DNA from: a virus
Strand: one strand, 5' to 3'
Length of the DNA stretch: 43,856 nucleotides
Virus record (IMG/VR): IMGVR_UViG_3300026455_000022
Span: 1 to 43,856 of that record
Below the pieces are notes generated by a model. That model saw only the letters and a program-made list of their open reading frames with translations. It ran no database searches and had not been told where the DNA came from. Numbering within the stretch: position 1 is the stretch's first letter; every line of letters starts with the position of its first letter. Positions 20,604-26,903 of the stretch are shown here, piece by piece. A program made the position numbers and the translations under genes.

Positions 20604-20758
20604 TTCTCGTGGACTTTTTCTCCGAAGATTGCTGTAAAGGCACTGAATTGGTGGAAGGCTGGTATTTCTATGCTGATGATGATGAAAGCTTTGTAGGAGG
20701 ACCGTTTACCAGCGAAGAAGCCGCCCTAAAGGCGGCTTTTGATGGTCATGGTTGGTAG
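20600..20758 (+). CDS. Small hypothetical protein
   Basis: A 52-residue acidic protein starting MILVDFFSEDCC. EGWYFYADDDESFVGGPFTSEEAALKAAF resembles small phage proteins with a Y-F-Y-x-D...GPF-x-(S/T)-xEEA pattern. Its 3' end encodes a terminator (20720-20740). Confidence 0.55.
   Translation: MILVDFFSEDCCKGTELVEGWYFYADDDESFVGGPFTSEEAALKAAFDGHGW
20720..20740 (+). terminator. Terminator inside the end of a coding sequence
   Basis: GCCGCC, CTAAA loop, GGCGGC, TTTT, within the last 13 codons of the gene at 20600. Placing the terminator in the coding end saves space, as in the HNH gene at 1994. Confidence 0.65.
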
Positions 20759-20842
20759 GGAAAATAATTGCTAGCATGGCGAAACATCGCGAGATGCCAG
20801 TCTCGTGACGTTTCTAACCACTACCAAAGGAGCAGTTTGGCC

Positions 20843-20989
20843 ATGGCTGAATACAAGCATAGCAGCGTGCCTGCAGGGTTTAAGGAGATCCCTGGGTATG
20901 ACGGACGCTATTTCATCTGCGTTCAATCTAAAGAAGGGGCAAGATTTGCCTACATTGGCAGAAGTGAGCACAATTGTAGGCGGCAATAG
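20843..20989 (+). CDS. Overlapping small ORF with NUMOD4-like stretch
   Basis: A 48-residue frame starting MAEYKHSSVPAG, with AGGAG 10 nt before its ATG. GFKEIPGYDGRYFI resembles the NUMOD4 motif found in homing endonucleases. It overlaps the gene at 20898 in another frame for 92 bp. It may be a remnant of a homing gene, or a translated leader that delivers ribosomes to the next start. Confidence 0.35.
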   Translation: MAEYKHSSVPAGFKEIPGYDGRYFICVQSKEGARFAYIGRSEHNCRRQ

Positions 20990-21134
20990 CCTCACTTTCT
21001 TGCCTGTTTGTGATGGTGACTTGACCGACTTCAGGCCTTCTGATCCTACTGGCGGCCACATCATCGGCCTACGCTTCAAGCTACCCCACGGCATCGCCTA
21101 CACTGACGCCGAAAAATCAGCCTTCTGTATGTAG
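20898..21134 (+). CDS. Conserved-looking hypothetical protein
   Basis: A 78-residue protein starting MTDAISSAFNLKKG. TLAEVSTIVGGNSLTFLPV and GGHIIGLRFKLPHGIAYTDAEKSAF look strongly constrained. AAGGAGAT lies about 9 nt before ATG 20898, supporting this start over the longer frame. A terminator follows. Confidence 0.6.
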   Translation: MTDAISSAFNLKKGQDLPTLAEVSTIVGGNSLTFLPVCDGDLTDFRPSDPTGGHIIGLRFKLPHGIAYTDAEKSAFCM

Positions 21135-21140
21135 CCTGCA

Positions 21141-21158
21141 GGGCCGCAATTGCGGCCC
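21141..21158. terminator. Palindromic hairpin GGGCCGC...GCGGCCC
   Basis: An 18-bp near-perfect palindrome followed by CATTGTTT, after the gene at 20898. One of the dispersed hairpin family. Confidence 0.55.
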
Positions 21159-21185
21159 CATTGTTTACCCTCTCACAATTGCACA

Positions 21186-21380
21186 ATGTTCCACATCACA
21201 ACCACAGAATACGGCCAAACTTTCAACGCCGAAACATTCGCCACGTTTGATGAGGCCTGCGACTTTCTGAACATGCTAGAAATCTCTCAGGAAGATGCCT
21301 ACAGTTTCGAGCGTGAATGTTCCATTGCTGAGCTTAAGCAGCAGATCCTAGATCTTATGACTGAGAATCAAGAACCCTAA
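21186..21380 (+). CDS. Small hypothetical protein
   Basis: A 64-residue acidic protein starting MFHITTTEYGQTF, with a beta start and then helices (FATFDEACDFLNML, SIAELKQQILDLMTENQ). The leader has CCCTCTC and no Shine-Dalgarno site. Last of the small plus-strand genes. Confidence 0.55.
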   Translation: MFHITTTEYGQTFNAETFATFDEACDFLNMLEISQEDAYSFERECSIAELKQQILDLMTENQEP

Positions 21381-21417
21381 GAGGCCCCCACAAGCTCCCA
21401 CAAGCGGCCAAAACCTA

Positions 21418-21443
21418 GCCCGGTATGTTTCATCATGCCGGGC
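21418..21443 (+). terminator. Terminator after the small-gene block
   Basis: GCCCGGTATG, 6-nt loop, CATGCCGGGC, then CTTTC. A ten-pair stem with one G-T pair. Confidence 0.65.
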
Positions 21444-21516
21444 CTTTCTAGCGTCAGGATGCCGATCCTAGGAAGTGCTGGCGGCCAGTCCCGGACTAGC
21501 TGTCCTGTAGGGATGA

Positions 21517-21582
21517 GGGATTAACTTTCTCCACAGGGCTGTGGAAAACTAATCCCGACCTCCCAACTCGGGATTAACTTTT
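21517..21582. repeat. Origin-like repeat cluster with DnaA-box-like sites
   Basis: A 40-bp imperfect inverted repeat (21517-21556) has arms starting GGGATTA and meeting at CCACAG-GG-CTGTGG. The minus strand at 21540-21548 reads TTTTCCACA, the form I know for cyanobacterial DnaA boxes, and the other arm has a one-mismatch copy. GGGATTAACTTT recurs directly at 21570. The intergenic stretch 21381-21748 holds no gene. An origin or a partition/regulatory site is inferred. Confidence 0.4.
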
Positions 21583-21594
21583 GCAACAATCCGC

Positions 21595-21647
21595 CGTGTA
21601 ACGTATTGTGACAAACGCTTGACATTTGCGCCGATCTAGCCTAGCCT
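21595..21647 (+). promoter_or_regulatory. Promoter with HLR1-like tandem box (cassette 7)
   Basis: CGTGTAAC (21595-21602) and ATTGTGAC (21605-21612) form the tandem box. TTGACA (21619-21624, perfect -35) and TAGCCT (21642-21647) are 17 nt apart. The box-to-(-10) gap is 29 nt. The nearest plus-strand gene is more than 1 kb downstream, so the product may be a noncoding RNA. Confidence 0.5.
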
Positions 21648-21748
21648 GGAGCAGTAGAAGCTACGCCTGCGGTTTTGGGGCGGCGGTATACACCAAAAAA
21701 AGTGGCGCTATTTTTCACCTGGAAAATTCGACTTCTAAGTATAAATAC

Positions 21749-22336
21749 TCACCAATTACATAAATGCTCATTGGCTTTCATTTCGCGCCACCAAGCATGA
21801 GAACGTCCTTGTCCACGTTGACAGTCAAGTTGTTCTGGCCACCAATATGCATTCTTTTCAATATTCTGAGAAGCCTCTAGGACCATTAAGTTTGCTGGTA
21901 CATGCAAGCCGCATACAAAATCGTTTTGCAAAGGAACAATATGGTCCACGTGAAATGGTGTTTCAATAATTTTTTCTAGCCATTCTGCATGAAGGTAGTG
22001 AGCTTGTATCTCTTTGCGAACAATACCTTTTTGTGCCCATGGAGGACAAGCATTAATTTTTTGTGCTTCTCTCATGCGTTTTATAGCACGAGCCTTGCCA
22101 GGGTTTTCTTTACGCCAACGTTTTACTCTTGCGCGAATCATATGAGCTTTGCGTTTGCCATAGTCACGATTGCGAATGCGTTCTTTTTCTCGATTTGCCT
22201 CACGGTAGTTATGAGTTCTTGTTTTATCGCAAGTTGAACACCAATTCATTCGCCCGTCTTTATTAGATTTGACTTTATAAAAAGCATTAAAGGACTGAAA
22301 AGTGCGACATATGGAACAAGCCTTGATTGCTGCCAT
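21749..22336 (-). CDS. HNH endonuclease with N-terminal zinc fingers
   Basis: A 195-residue basic protein. The N-terminus has CSIC...CSTC knuckles, then a long Arg/Lys-rich helix, then an HNH core FHVDHIVPLQ...GLHVPANLMVLEASQNIEKN. This matches phage homing-type HNH nucleases. It is isolated on the minus strand within a noncoding region next to the origin-like repeats, as expected for an inserted selfish gene. Confidence 0.85.
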   Translation of the reverse strand: MAAIKACSICRTFQSFNAFYKVKSNKDGRMNWCSTCDKTRTHNYREANREKERIRNRDYGKRKAHMIRARVKRWRKENPGKARAIKRMREAQKINACPPWAQKGIVRKEIQAHYLHAEWLEKIIETPFHVDHIVPLQNDFVCGLHVPANLMVLEASQNIEKNAYWWPEQLDCQRGQGRSHAWWREMKANEHLCNW

Positions 22337-22375
22337 AAATTTAAAAATGCTCCATGGAATATAGCCAGCAAAAAG

Positions 22376-22501
22376 CTAGTTGCCATACGCTGAAAGCAAG
22401 CCGTAGGCGCCGCTTGAAGCGTTTCTAGCAATAGGCAAGACTAATGGAGACGGCCCCAAGCCGTCGTAATGACGCACAAAATCGCGCATTTTCCTTTCCA
22501 T
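22376..22501 (-). CDS. Possible 41-residue protein
   Basis: ATG 22501 encodes 41 residues starting MERKMRDFVRHYDG, with GPSPLVLPIARNASSGAYGLL. The composition is protein-like, but there is no Shine-Dalgarno site or recognised family. A GGCGGCC-loop-GGCCGCC hairpin (22517-22536) lies 15 nt upstream and could control it. Confidence 0.35.
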   Translation of the reverse strand: MERKMRDFVRHYDGLGPSPLVLPIARNASSGAYGLLSAYGN

Positions 22502-22516
22502 CGTTTTTAGCAAGAA

Positions 22517-22536
22517 GGCGGCCCTCAAAGGCCGCC
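22517..22536. terminator. Hairpin GGCGGCC-CTCAAA-GGCCGCC
   Basis: A perfect seven-pair stem without a clear T-tract on the plus strand. On the minus strand it precedes the possible 41-residue ORF. Confidence 0.45.
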
Positions 22537-22599
22537 GTTCAAGCTTTTAAAGATAGAAAAAGCAATTTTTAAGCCCTGTCTGGCACCAAGCACATTTTT

Positions 22600-22865
22600 G
22601 GCGACTCATTACTTAGGAACTGAGTCAGCCTTTTTTGTATTTCGCCCCTCGTTGTGAAAGCTCCGTCCCTTTGGGGGGACTGCGCGGAGGAGAGCGTCGG
22701 GGCTTATCTAGCTTTTTTGTTTATCGTTCCGCGCTTGGGGCGCTTCACTAGCTAGAGACGCTCGGGAGGGGCTAAGCAAGGAGCTGAGTGATTTTTGACG
22801 GCACCTTGCCTACGGCTATCGTATCTCGGCCTGTGGCTCAAACGTGGCTTTTTTCGTATCATGGC
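22600..22865 (+). other. Structured noncoding region
   Basis: About 385 bp (22560-22945) have no credible gene. GACTCA...TGAGTC then TTTTTT ends near 22636. Next come nested stems GCCCC (22644) / GGGGC (22699) and CTCCG (22661) / CGGAG (22685) with an inner TCCC/GGGA, then GCTTTTTT at about 22711. A third GGCTTTTTT is at about 22844. The T-tracts look like plus-strand terminators, so this may be one or more small RNAs, possibly driven from the promoter at 21595. Confidence 0.35.
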
Positions 22866-22999
22866 GATACAAAACCTTAAAAATCTTCACAATCTTTTAA
22901 GCATTCATGGAAATCATGGTCGTTTGCTGAAGAATGTATTAAATAATGCATGTAGAGTTTGTAATAAGAACTAGCGTGGTAAAACTACGAACTATTGTT

Positions 23000-23191
23000 A
23001 TGTTCGGTCTGCCAGAACGTCAGCCATTTAACTATGGTCCCTACAAGCTTTGGCCCTGTTTCAGCAGGCCAGAATTTCAATGGTTTGCAGCGATAGACGG
23101 GGCTCCTCATTACTTTCGGAGTTTGAACGAGGCGAAGCTCTTCATTAAAGACCGTCTCTCCATGGAAGATGCTGAAAATCCTTGCGACTAA
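23000..23191 (+). CDS. Small hypothetical protein
   Basis: A 63-residue protein starting MFGLPERQPFNYGPY, Trp/Phe/Pro-rich, with FQWFAAIDGAPHYFRSLNEAKLFIKDRL (a beta hairpin then a helix). An ATG at 22946 in frame would add 18 residues. ATGA-coupled to the next gene. Confidence 0.5.
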   Translation: MFGLPERQPFNYGPYKLWPCFSRPEFQWFAAIDGAPHYFRSLNEAKLFIKDRLSMEDAENPCD

Positions 23192-23331
23192 TGACTGAAG
23201 AAGAAATGAAAGCTTTTGTCCATCGTTCCATCCGCGAGCATGAGCTGCGTGTGGCGCTATGGTCGGGCCTGCTTGGTGCTGCATTATTAGCTGGCACTTG
23301 GCATGCCATCAGGCTCTGTTATTTGCATTAA
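23191..23331 (+). CDS. Small membrane protein
   Basis: A 46-residue protein starting MTEEEMKAFVHRSI. A charged N-half is followed by one transmembrane helix (LWSGLLGAALLAGTWHAI). ATG overlaps the previous stop. Function unknown. Confidence 0.55.
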   Translation: MTEEEMKAFVHRSIREHELRVALWSGLLGAALLAGTWHAIRLCYLH

Positions 23332-23380
23332 GAAGCATGTGGATAATGGCATTTGCGCTAGCCTTCCTAAGTTAATCGCC

Positions 23381-23400
23381 AGGGGGCAGCGCCCCCTTTT
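23381..23400 (+). terminator. Terminator before RNR
   Basis: AGGGGGC, AGC loop, GCCCCCT, TTTT. It ends 9 bp before the RNR alpha ATG, so RNR probably has an overlapping promoter or receives read-through. Confidence 0.75.
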
Positions 23401-23408
23401 GTTGTCTC

Positions 23409-24860
23409 ATGGGACTTAAGGACAAGGCAAAATGTGAGCCAATTGCACGCACGGGAAGGGTTCAAGACTGGCTGGATAATTCCGAAAGTCGCCTGCCTGT
23501 TAGTTGCACGGTTTTCAACGTAGAAGATTCAATGGAGGGGCCAGATGGCATTGAAGCATCTTGGCGGTTTGTTAGCCACGGCTTGCGCAATGGTGCGGGG
23601 GTCGCTGTTCATTTGTCTTCTTTGCGTCCGAGGAATGCTGAAAATGGCAAAGGCTTGGTGGCAAGCGGACCAGTAAGTTTTGGCAAGATTTATTCCACGC
23701 TTAATGAAATCTTGAGAAGGGGCGGTGTATACAAAAATGGTGCGATAGTGCTGCATCTTGACTATGACTGCCCTGATGCGCTGGAATTTATTAATGCATC
23801 ACGCAGTGAACTGCCTTGGGTGAAGCGTTGCATCAATGTAGATGAGAAGTTTATTGAGAATAGTTCTCAAGAATTTATTGATGCATTGCTGAAAGGAATT
23901 GGCAATGGTGATATTTGGTTGAACAAAATTCGTTTCAATGCAAAAGGCGAACGCATTCGGGCGAATGTATGTTTAGAAGTTTATCTTCCACATCGCGGCA
24001 CTTGTTTGCTGCAGCACGTCAATCTTGGCGCCTGTAGTTTTGAAAATTTGCAAGGTGCTTTCGTTGAAGGCATGACGCAACTTTGCGAGCTTCATCCTTC
24101 TACTGGCGTTGGTGACACTGGAGAATATCTTTCTCCCACCATTGACAAACAAATTGGTCTGGGCGTGCTCGGCCTGGCTAATTTCCTGGCCATCCATGGC
24201 ATTAGCTACGAAGATTTTGGCTATGCATTGAATGCATTCCTTGCTGAGGATCCTCGTGCATGGTTTGAACAATGGAAAGACACCGTAGCTGGTGAAGCGG
24301 TGTGGCAAATGGATCAGGGTATTCAGAAAGCTGCTGAAATTGCCCGCGAGCATGGCATGGAGCGTGCGTTCTGTATTGCCCCCACTGCATCGTGCTCCTA
24401 TCGCTATCTCGATACTCGCGGCTTTACCACTGCTCCTGAAATTGCCCCTCCCATTGGCCGCATTGTTGATCGTGACAGCGGCACGTTTGGCGTGGAAAGC
24501 TTTGATTATGGCGATGTGGAAATTGCTGCTGAAGTTGGCTGGGCGAACTATAAGCGCGTTGCTGATGGCATTGTTTCGCTTTATCAACGCACTGGGCTTT
24601 TCCATGGTTATTCGTTTAATTCATGGAGTGATATGGTCATTTACGACGAAGCATTCCTTCGTGATTGGCTAGAATCTTCACAGACGAGCCTCTATTACAG
24701 CCTGCAAGTCCTGCCTGATACTCAGCGCAAGGACGATGCATACGCTGCATTGGACGACGATTTTAAGAGCATGTTTGGCTTAGACGAAGAGTCTGAAGCT
24801 GATGAATCTTCTGCGTCTTGCAATTTAGAGGCTGGCTTTTGCGCTGCTTGCGCTGAATAA
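23409..24860 (+). CDS. nrdA: Ribonucleotide reductase class I alpha subunit, compact form
   Basis: A 483-residue protein, far shorter than the usual 700 or more, with no N-terminal ATP cone. It keeps the catalytic core: Cys33 (RLPVSC), ANVCLE (Asn186, Cys188, Glu190), APTASCSYRY, the tyrosine pair in SLYYSLQ used for radical transfer to a class I partner, and a C-terminal CAAC pair (Cys478, Cys481) for re-reduction. It makes deoxynucleotides for phage replication. The beta gene follows after a hairpin. Loss of the ATP cone suggests no dATP shut-off at that site. Confidence 0.85.
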   Translation: MGLKDKAKCEPIARTGRVQDWLDNSESRLPVSCTVFNVEDSMEGPDGIEASWRFVSHGLRNGAGVAVHLSSLRPRNAENGKGLVASGPVSFGKIYSTLNEILRRGGVYKNGAIVLHLDYDCPDALEFINASRSELPWVKRCINVDEKFIENSSQEFIDALLKGIGNGDIWLNKIRFNAKGERIRANVCLEVYLPHRGTCLLQHVNLGACSFENLQGAFVEGMTQLCELHPSTGVGDTGEYLSPTIDKQIGLGVLGLANFLAIHGISYEDFGYALNAFLAEDPRAWFEQWKDTVAGEAVWQMDQGIQKAAEIAREHGMERAFCIAPTASCSYRYLDTRGFTTAPEIAPPIGRIVDRDSGTFGVESFDYGDVEIAAEVGWANYKRVADGIVSLYQRTGLFHGYSFNSWSDMVIYDEAFLRDWLESSQTSLYYSLQVLPDTQRKDDAYAALDDDFKSMFGLDEESEADESSASCNLEAGFCAACAE

Positions 24861-24866
24861 AAAAGA

Positions 24867-24886
24867 AGGGGGCTTTAAGCCCCCTT
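24867..24886 (+). terminator. Hairpin between RNR genes
   Basis: AAGGGGGCTT paired with AAGCCCCCTT, then TCTCCTC. It may limit beta expression relative to alpha. The C/U-rich stretch behind it begins the beta-gene leader. Confidence 0.65.
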
Positions 24887-24919
24887 TCTCCTCACACACC
24901 ACCGAATGATACTACGACC

Positions 24920-25654
24920 ATGACCGTGAAGAGCCCCTATCTGTCGATGATCGCCAAGAAACGGCCTTGGCAGGCGGTGCCTGTTAGCAAGGGCAAGCTA
25001 AAAGAAGGTGGCGAGGACACGATTTACAATTTGCTGGCTCTGCGTCATTTGGAACTGCCCGTGAAGGACTTCTTGGAGCAGGGGCTGCAGCGTGATCTTC
25101 CTTCCACGCCTGGCGTTATTGAAGCGCTGCGTCATAACCAAGACGATGAGCAGCGGCATGACGAGGCACTGAATTATGTGACGGCTGCCCACGGCACCAA
25201 TGAGAAAGCTGAAAAGGAAGTGGCAAACATCCTCAAGGCATGGCAGGAGCATCCCGCTCATCCCATTTTGAAAGCTGCCATTTTGGAGCGGAGTATTTTC
25301 TTCGTTGCATTGCCATTTTTCCGTTTCAATGGAGATATTGGCATTCGCACTGTGGCGGCTGATATTAGTCGGGATGAGATTACGCACGTTGGCGTGCATA
25401 GTCTTGTTGCTCGGGAGCTGGGCGAAACTGCTGGTCAGAGCCTGAATAAACTGCGTCGGGCCACTGTATTGTGGGCTTTTGATGCGCTGCAGGCGAGCAC
25501 GGATAAGTGGTTGAACAAGGATTTCTGGCTGCGTCAGAGTGATAGCTTGTTTGAGAAGGGCAAAGCTGAAGAGCTGAATGATACGGCTCGCAGTCGCATG
25601 CCTTCTTTCTTTGAAGCTGCTAACAATGATCTGCCCCAATACGGGCGGGCATGA
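24920..25654 (+). CDS. nrdB: Ribonucleotide reductase beta-like subunit, compact, lacking the usual radical Tyr
   Basis: A 244-residue ferritin-like protein (usual R2 about 320-380). Metal ligands are visible: EQRH (Glu77, His80), ILERSIFF (Glu123) and DEITH (Glu153, His156), with an acidic first ligand near residue 45. In the canonical ExxHxxxY pattern the fourth residue after His is Leu84, not Tyr. Tyr86 is two further on. It should generate the radical for the alpha subunit, perhaps by a tyrosine-independent cofactor as in class Ic. Oxidation chemistry is inferred, not seen. Confidence 0.75.
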   Translation: MTVKSPYLSMIAKKRPWQAVPVSKGKLKEGGEDTIYNLLALRHLELPVKDFLEQGLQRDLPSTPGVIEALRHNQDDEQRHDEALNYVTAAHGTNEKAEKEVANILKAWQEHPAHPILKAAILERSIFFVALPFFRFNGDIGIRTVAADISRDEITHVGVHSLVARELGETAGQSLNKLRRATVLWAFDALQASTDKWLNKDFWLRQSDSLFEKGKAEELNDTARSRMPSFFEAANNDLPQYGRA

Positions 25655-25685
25655 TATAGTTAGCTAGTTCCCCCTCTCTTTTCGA

Positions 25686-25759
25686 TGGGGCCTGGGAGGC
25701 TAAGACAGCGCTGAGCAGATAGCTCAGAAGAGCCAGGTGCAATTCCTGGCCCTCTCGTT
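25686..25759 (+). tRNA. tRNA-like element, possibly degenerate
   Basis: CCAGG-TGCAATT-CCTGG (25735-25751) is a perfect T-arm shape and CTGAG-CAGATAG-CTCAG (25713-25729) a perfect anticodon-arm shape. GGGAGG (25696) pairs with CCTCTC (25753-25758) in a 64-nt model without a D-arm. A 74-nt model from 25686 pairs more weakly. The loop has A, not U, at position 33, and would read GAU. A standard functional tRNA is doubtful. Confidence 0.35.
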
Positions 25760-25771
25760 TTAATTCTTGTT

Positions 25772-26326
25772 ATGAGCGCGTTCGTCACGTCAGACTTGCA
25801 TCTTGGCCATATCAAGATGCTGAGCTTTTCCCGGCCTGATGGTGAGCTGCTAAGACCATTTTCCTCCATTGAAGAGATGCATGAAACGCTTGTAGAGCGT
25901 TGGAACAAAATGGTCCATGCAAAGGACAGAATTTACATCCTGGGAGACGTGGCTATTCCACGGTCTGGACTGAAAGTGTTAGAGCGTCTCAACGGAAATA
26001 AAGTGTTAATTCGCGGAAATCATGATATTTTTAAAATTCAAGATTATCTTCCATATTTTGAGGACATTCGTGGTGCCTTCTATCGTGATGGGCTTATTTT
26101 TACGCACATCCCTGTGCATCCAGAAGGTTTAGACGGCAAGCGCTATGTTGGTAATGTGCATGGCCATTTACATTGCCATCGCGTGTTGAACGGCAATGGA
26201 GAAATAGACGAGCGTTATTTTAATGCGTGTGTGGAAGTGAATAATTTTTCTCCTGTAGCATTGGAACATATAAAGGCTTATTTTCAAGCCAATGAACGAG
26301 CGCCGCACATTCAACACTCCCATTAG
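25772..26326 (+). CDS. Calcineurin-like metallophosphoesterase
   Basis: A 184-residue protein with the full set of metallophosphoesterase motifs: SDLHLGH, ILGDVA, LIRGNHD, FTHIPVHP and NVHGHLH. It is a hydrolase of phosphodiester or phosphomonoester bonds, and the substrate cannot be read from sequence. Small versions are common in phages, perhaps for host nucleotide-signal or RNA-end processing. Its end overlaps the next gene by 35 bp. Confidence 0.85.
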   Translation: MSAFVTSDLHLGHIKMLSFSRPDGELLRPFSSIEEMHETLVERWNKMVHAKDRIYILGDVAIPRSGLKVLERLNGNKVLIRGNHDIFKIQDYLPYFEDIRGAFYRDGLIFTHIPVHPEGLDGKRYVGNVHGHLHCHRVLNGNGEIDERYFNACVEVNNFSPVALEHIKAYFQANERAPHIQHSH

Positions 26327-26519
26327 GGAGCCATGGAACGCTCCTATTCATAATATTCTTAAAGCTATAGACGCTCACATGGCTTTATATTTTGTCCATC
26401 GTGATCCATGGCATTTAGAGAAGGCGGCCATGCTTAGAGCTTATCTTCATGAACTAAAATCTTACATTCATCGACAAGAAGCAAATGTGGCGAGTGTGGG
26501 CAAAAGCGCTGGGGAGTAA
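26292..26519 (+). CDS. Hypothetical protein
   Basis: A 75-residue protein. ILKAIDAHMALYFVHRDPWHLEKAAMLRAYLHELKSYIH forms two amphipathic helices with many His. It overlaps both neighbours by 35 bp in other frames, but the composition is protein-like. Function unknown. Confidence 0.5.
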   Translation: MNERRTFNTPIREPWNAPIHNILKAIDAHMALYFVHRDPWHLEKAAMLRAYLHELKSYIHRQEANVASVGKSAGE

Positions 26520-26676
26520 GGAGAGCAATTGTGACAAGGAAGCGGACAAAGTGGCAATTGTCCGCACGCTTATTTTTGCTTCTTATTTGATCACTAATAT
26601 TGCAATTGTTGCTAATGCCTGGCGGCATTGGAATGACAACGAATGTATCCCACAGGCTACAAAAAAGGGGCCTTGA
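26485..26676 (+). CDS. Small membrane protein
   Basis: A 63-residue protein starting MWRVWAKALGSKES, with DKEADKVAIVRTLIFASYLITNIAIVANAWRHW making one transmembrane helix. I recall similar short proteins in cyanophages, without function. Its last codons and stop lie inside the terminator. Confidence 0.55.
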   Translation: MWRVWAKALGSKESNCDKEADKVAIVRTLIFASYLITNIAIVANAWRHWNDNECIPQATKKGP

Positions 26677-26684
26677 GGCCCCTT
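26665..26684. terminator. Bidirectional terminator
   Basis: AAGGGGCC, TTGA, GGCCCCTT, with A-run before and T-rich after, between convergent transcripts (phosphoesterase run and the minus-strand tRNA-Leu unit). Confidence 0.75.
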
Positions 26685-26693
26685 ACTTAATGC

Positions 26694-26813
26694 TTAGAAC
26701 CAGTGAGGCTTGGGTACGTAGGCAACGCCACGATAGACAAGCGAAGCCATTTGAGCTTCACGCAGACGCGCAGCTTTCTCAAGCTGCTGCTTGATGAGAG
26801 CGAGGGGGTTCAT
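26694..26813 (-). CDS. Small DUF4278-like protein
   Basis: A 39-residue protein: a charged helix (LALIKQQLEKAARLREAQ), then SLVYRGVAYVPKP, the (L)xYRGxxY motif of the cyanobacterial DUF4278 family, whose function is unknown. It lies downstream of tRNA-Leu on the same strand and ends at the shared terminator. Confidence 0.6.
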   Translation of the reverse strand: MNPLALIKQQLEKAARLREAQMASLVYRGVAYVPKPHWF

Positions 26814-26903
26814 GATGGTTCCCGATGATGCGCGGTCCCGTTCCGTACCGTGCGAGTCATGCACTCCATCGCTGGAGCGAACGTCCTTTCAGCTTAGCAT
26901 GAT

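Noticed and set aside
23973-24605. 210-codon minus-strand ORF antisense to RNR alpha
   Set aside because: It lies wholly within a gene with clear catalytic motifs, and its composition is unlike a protein.
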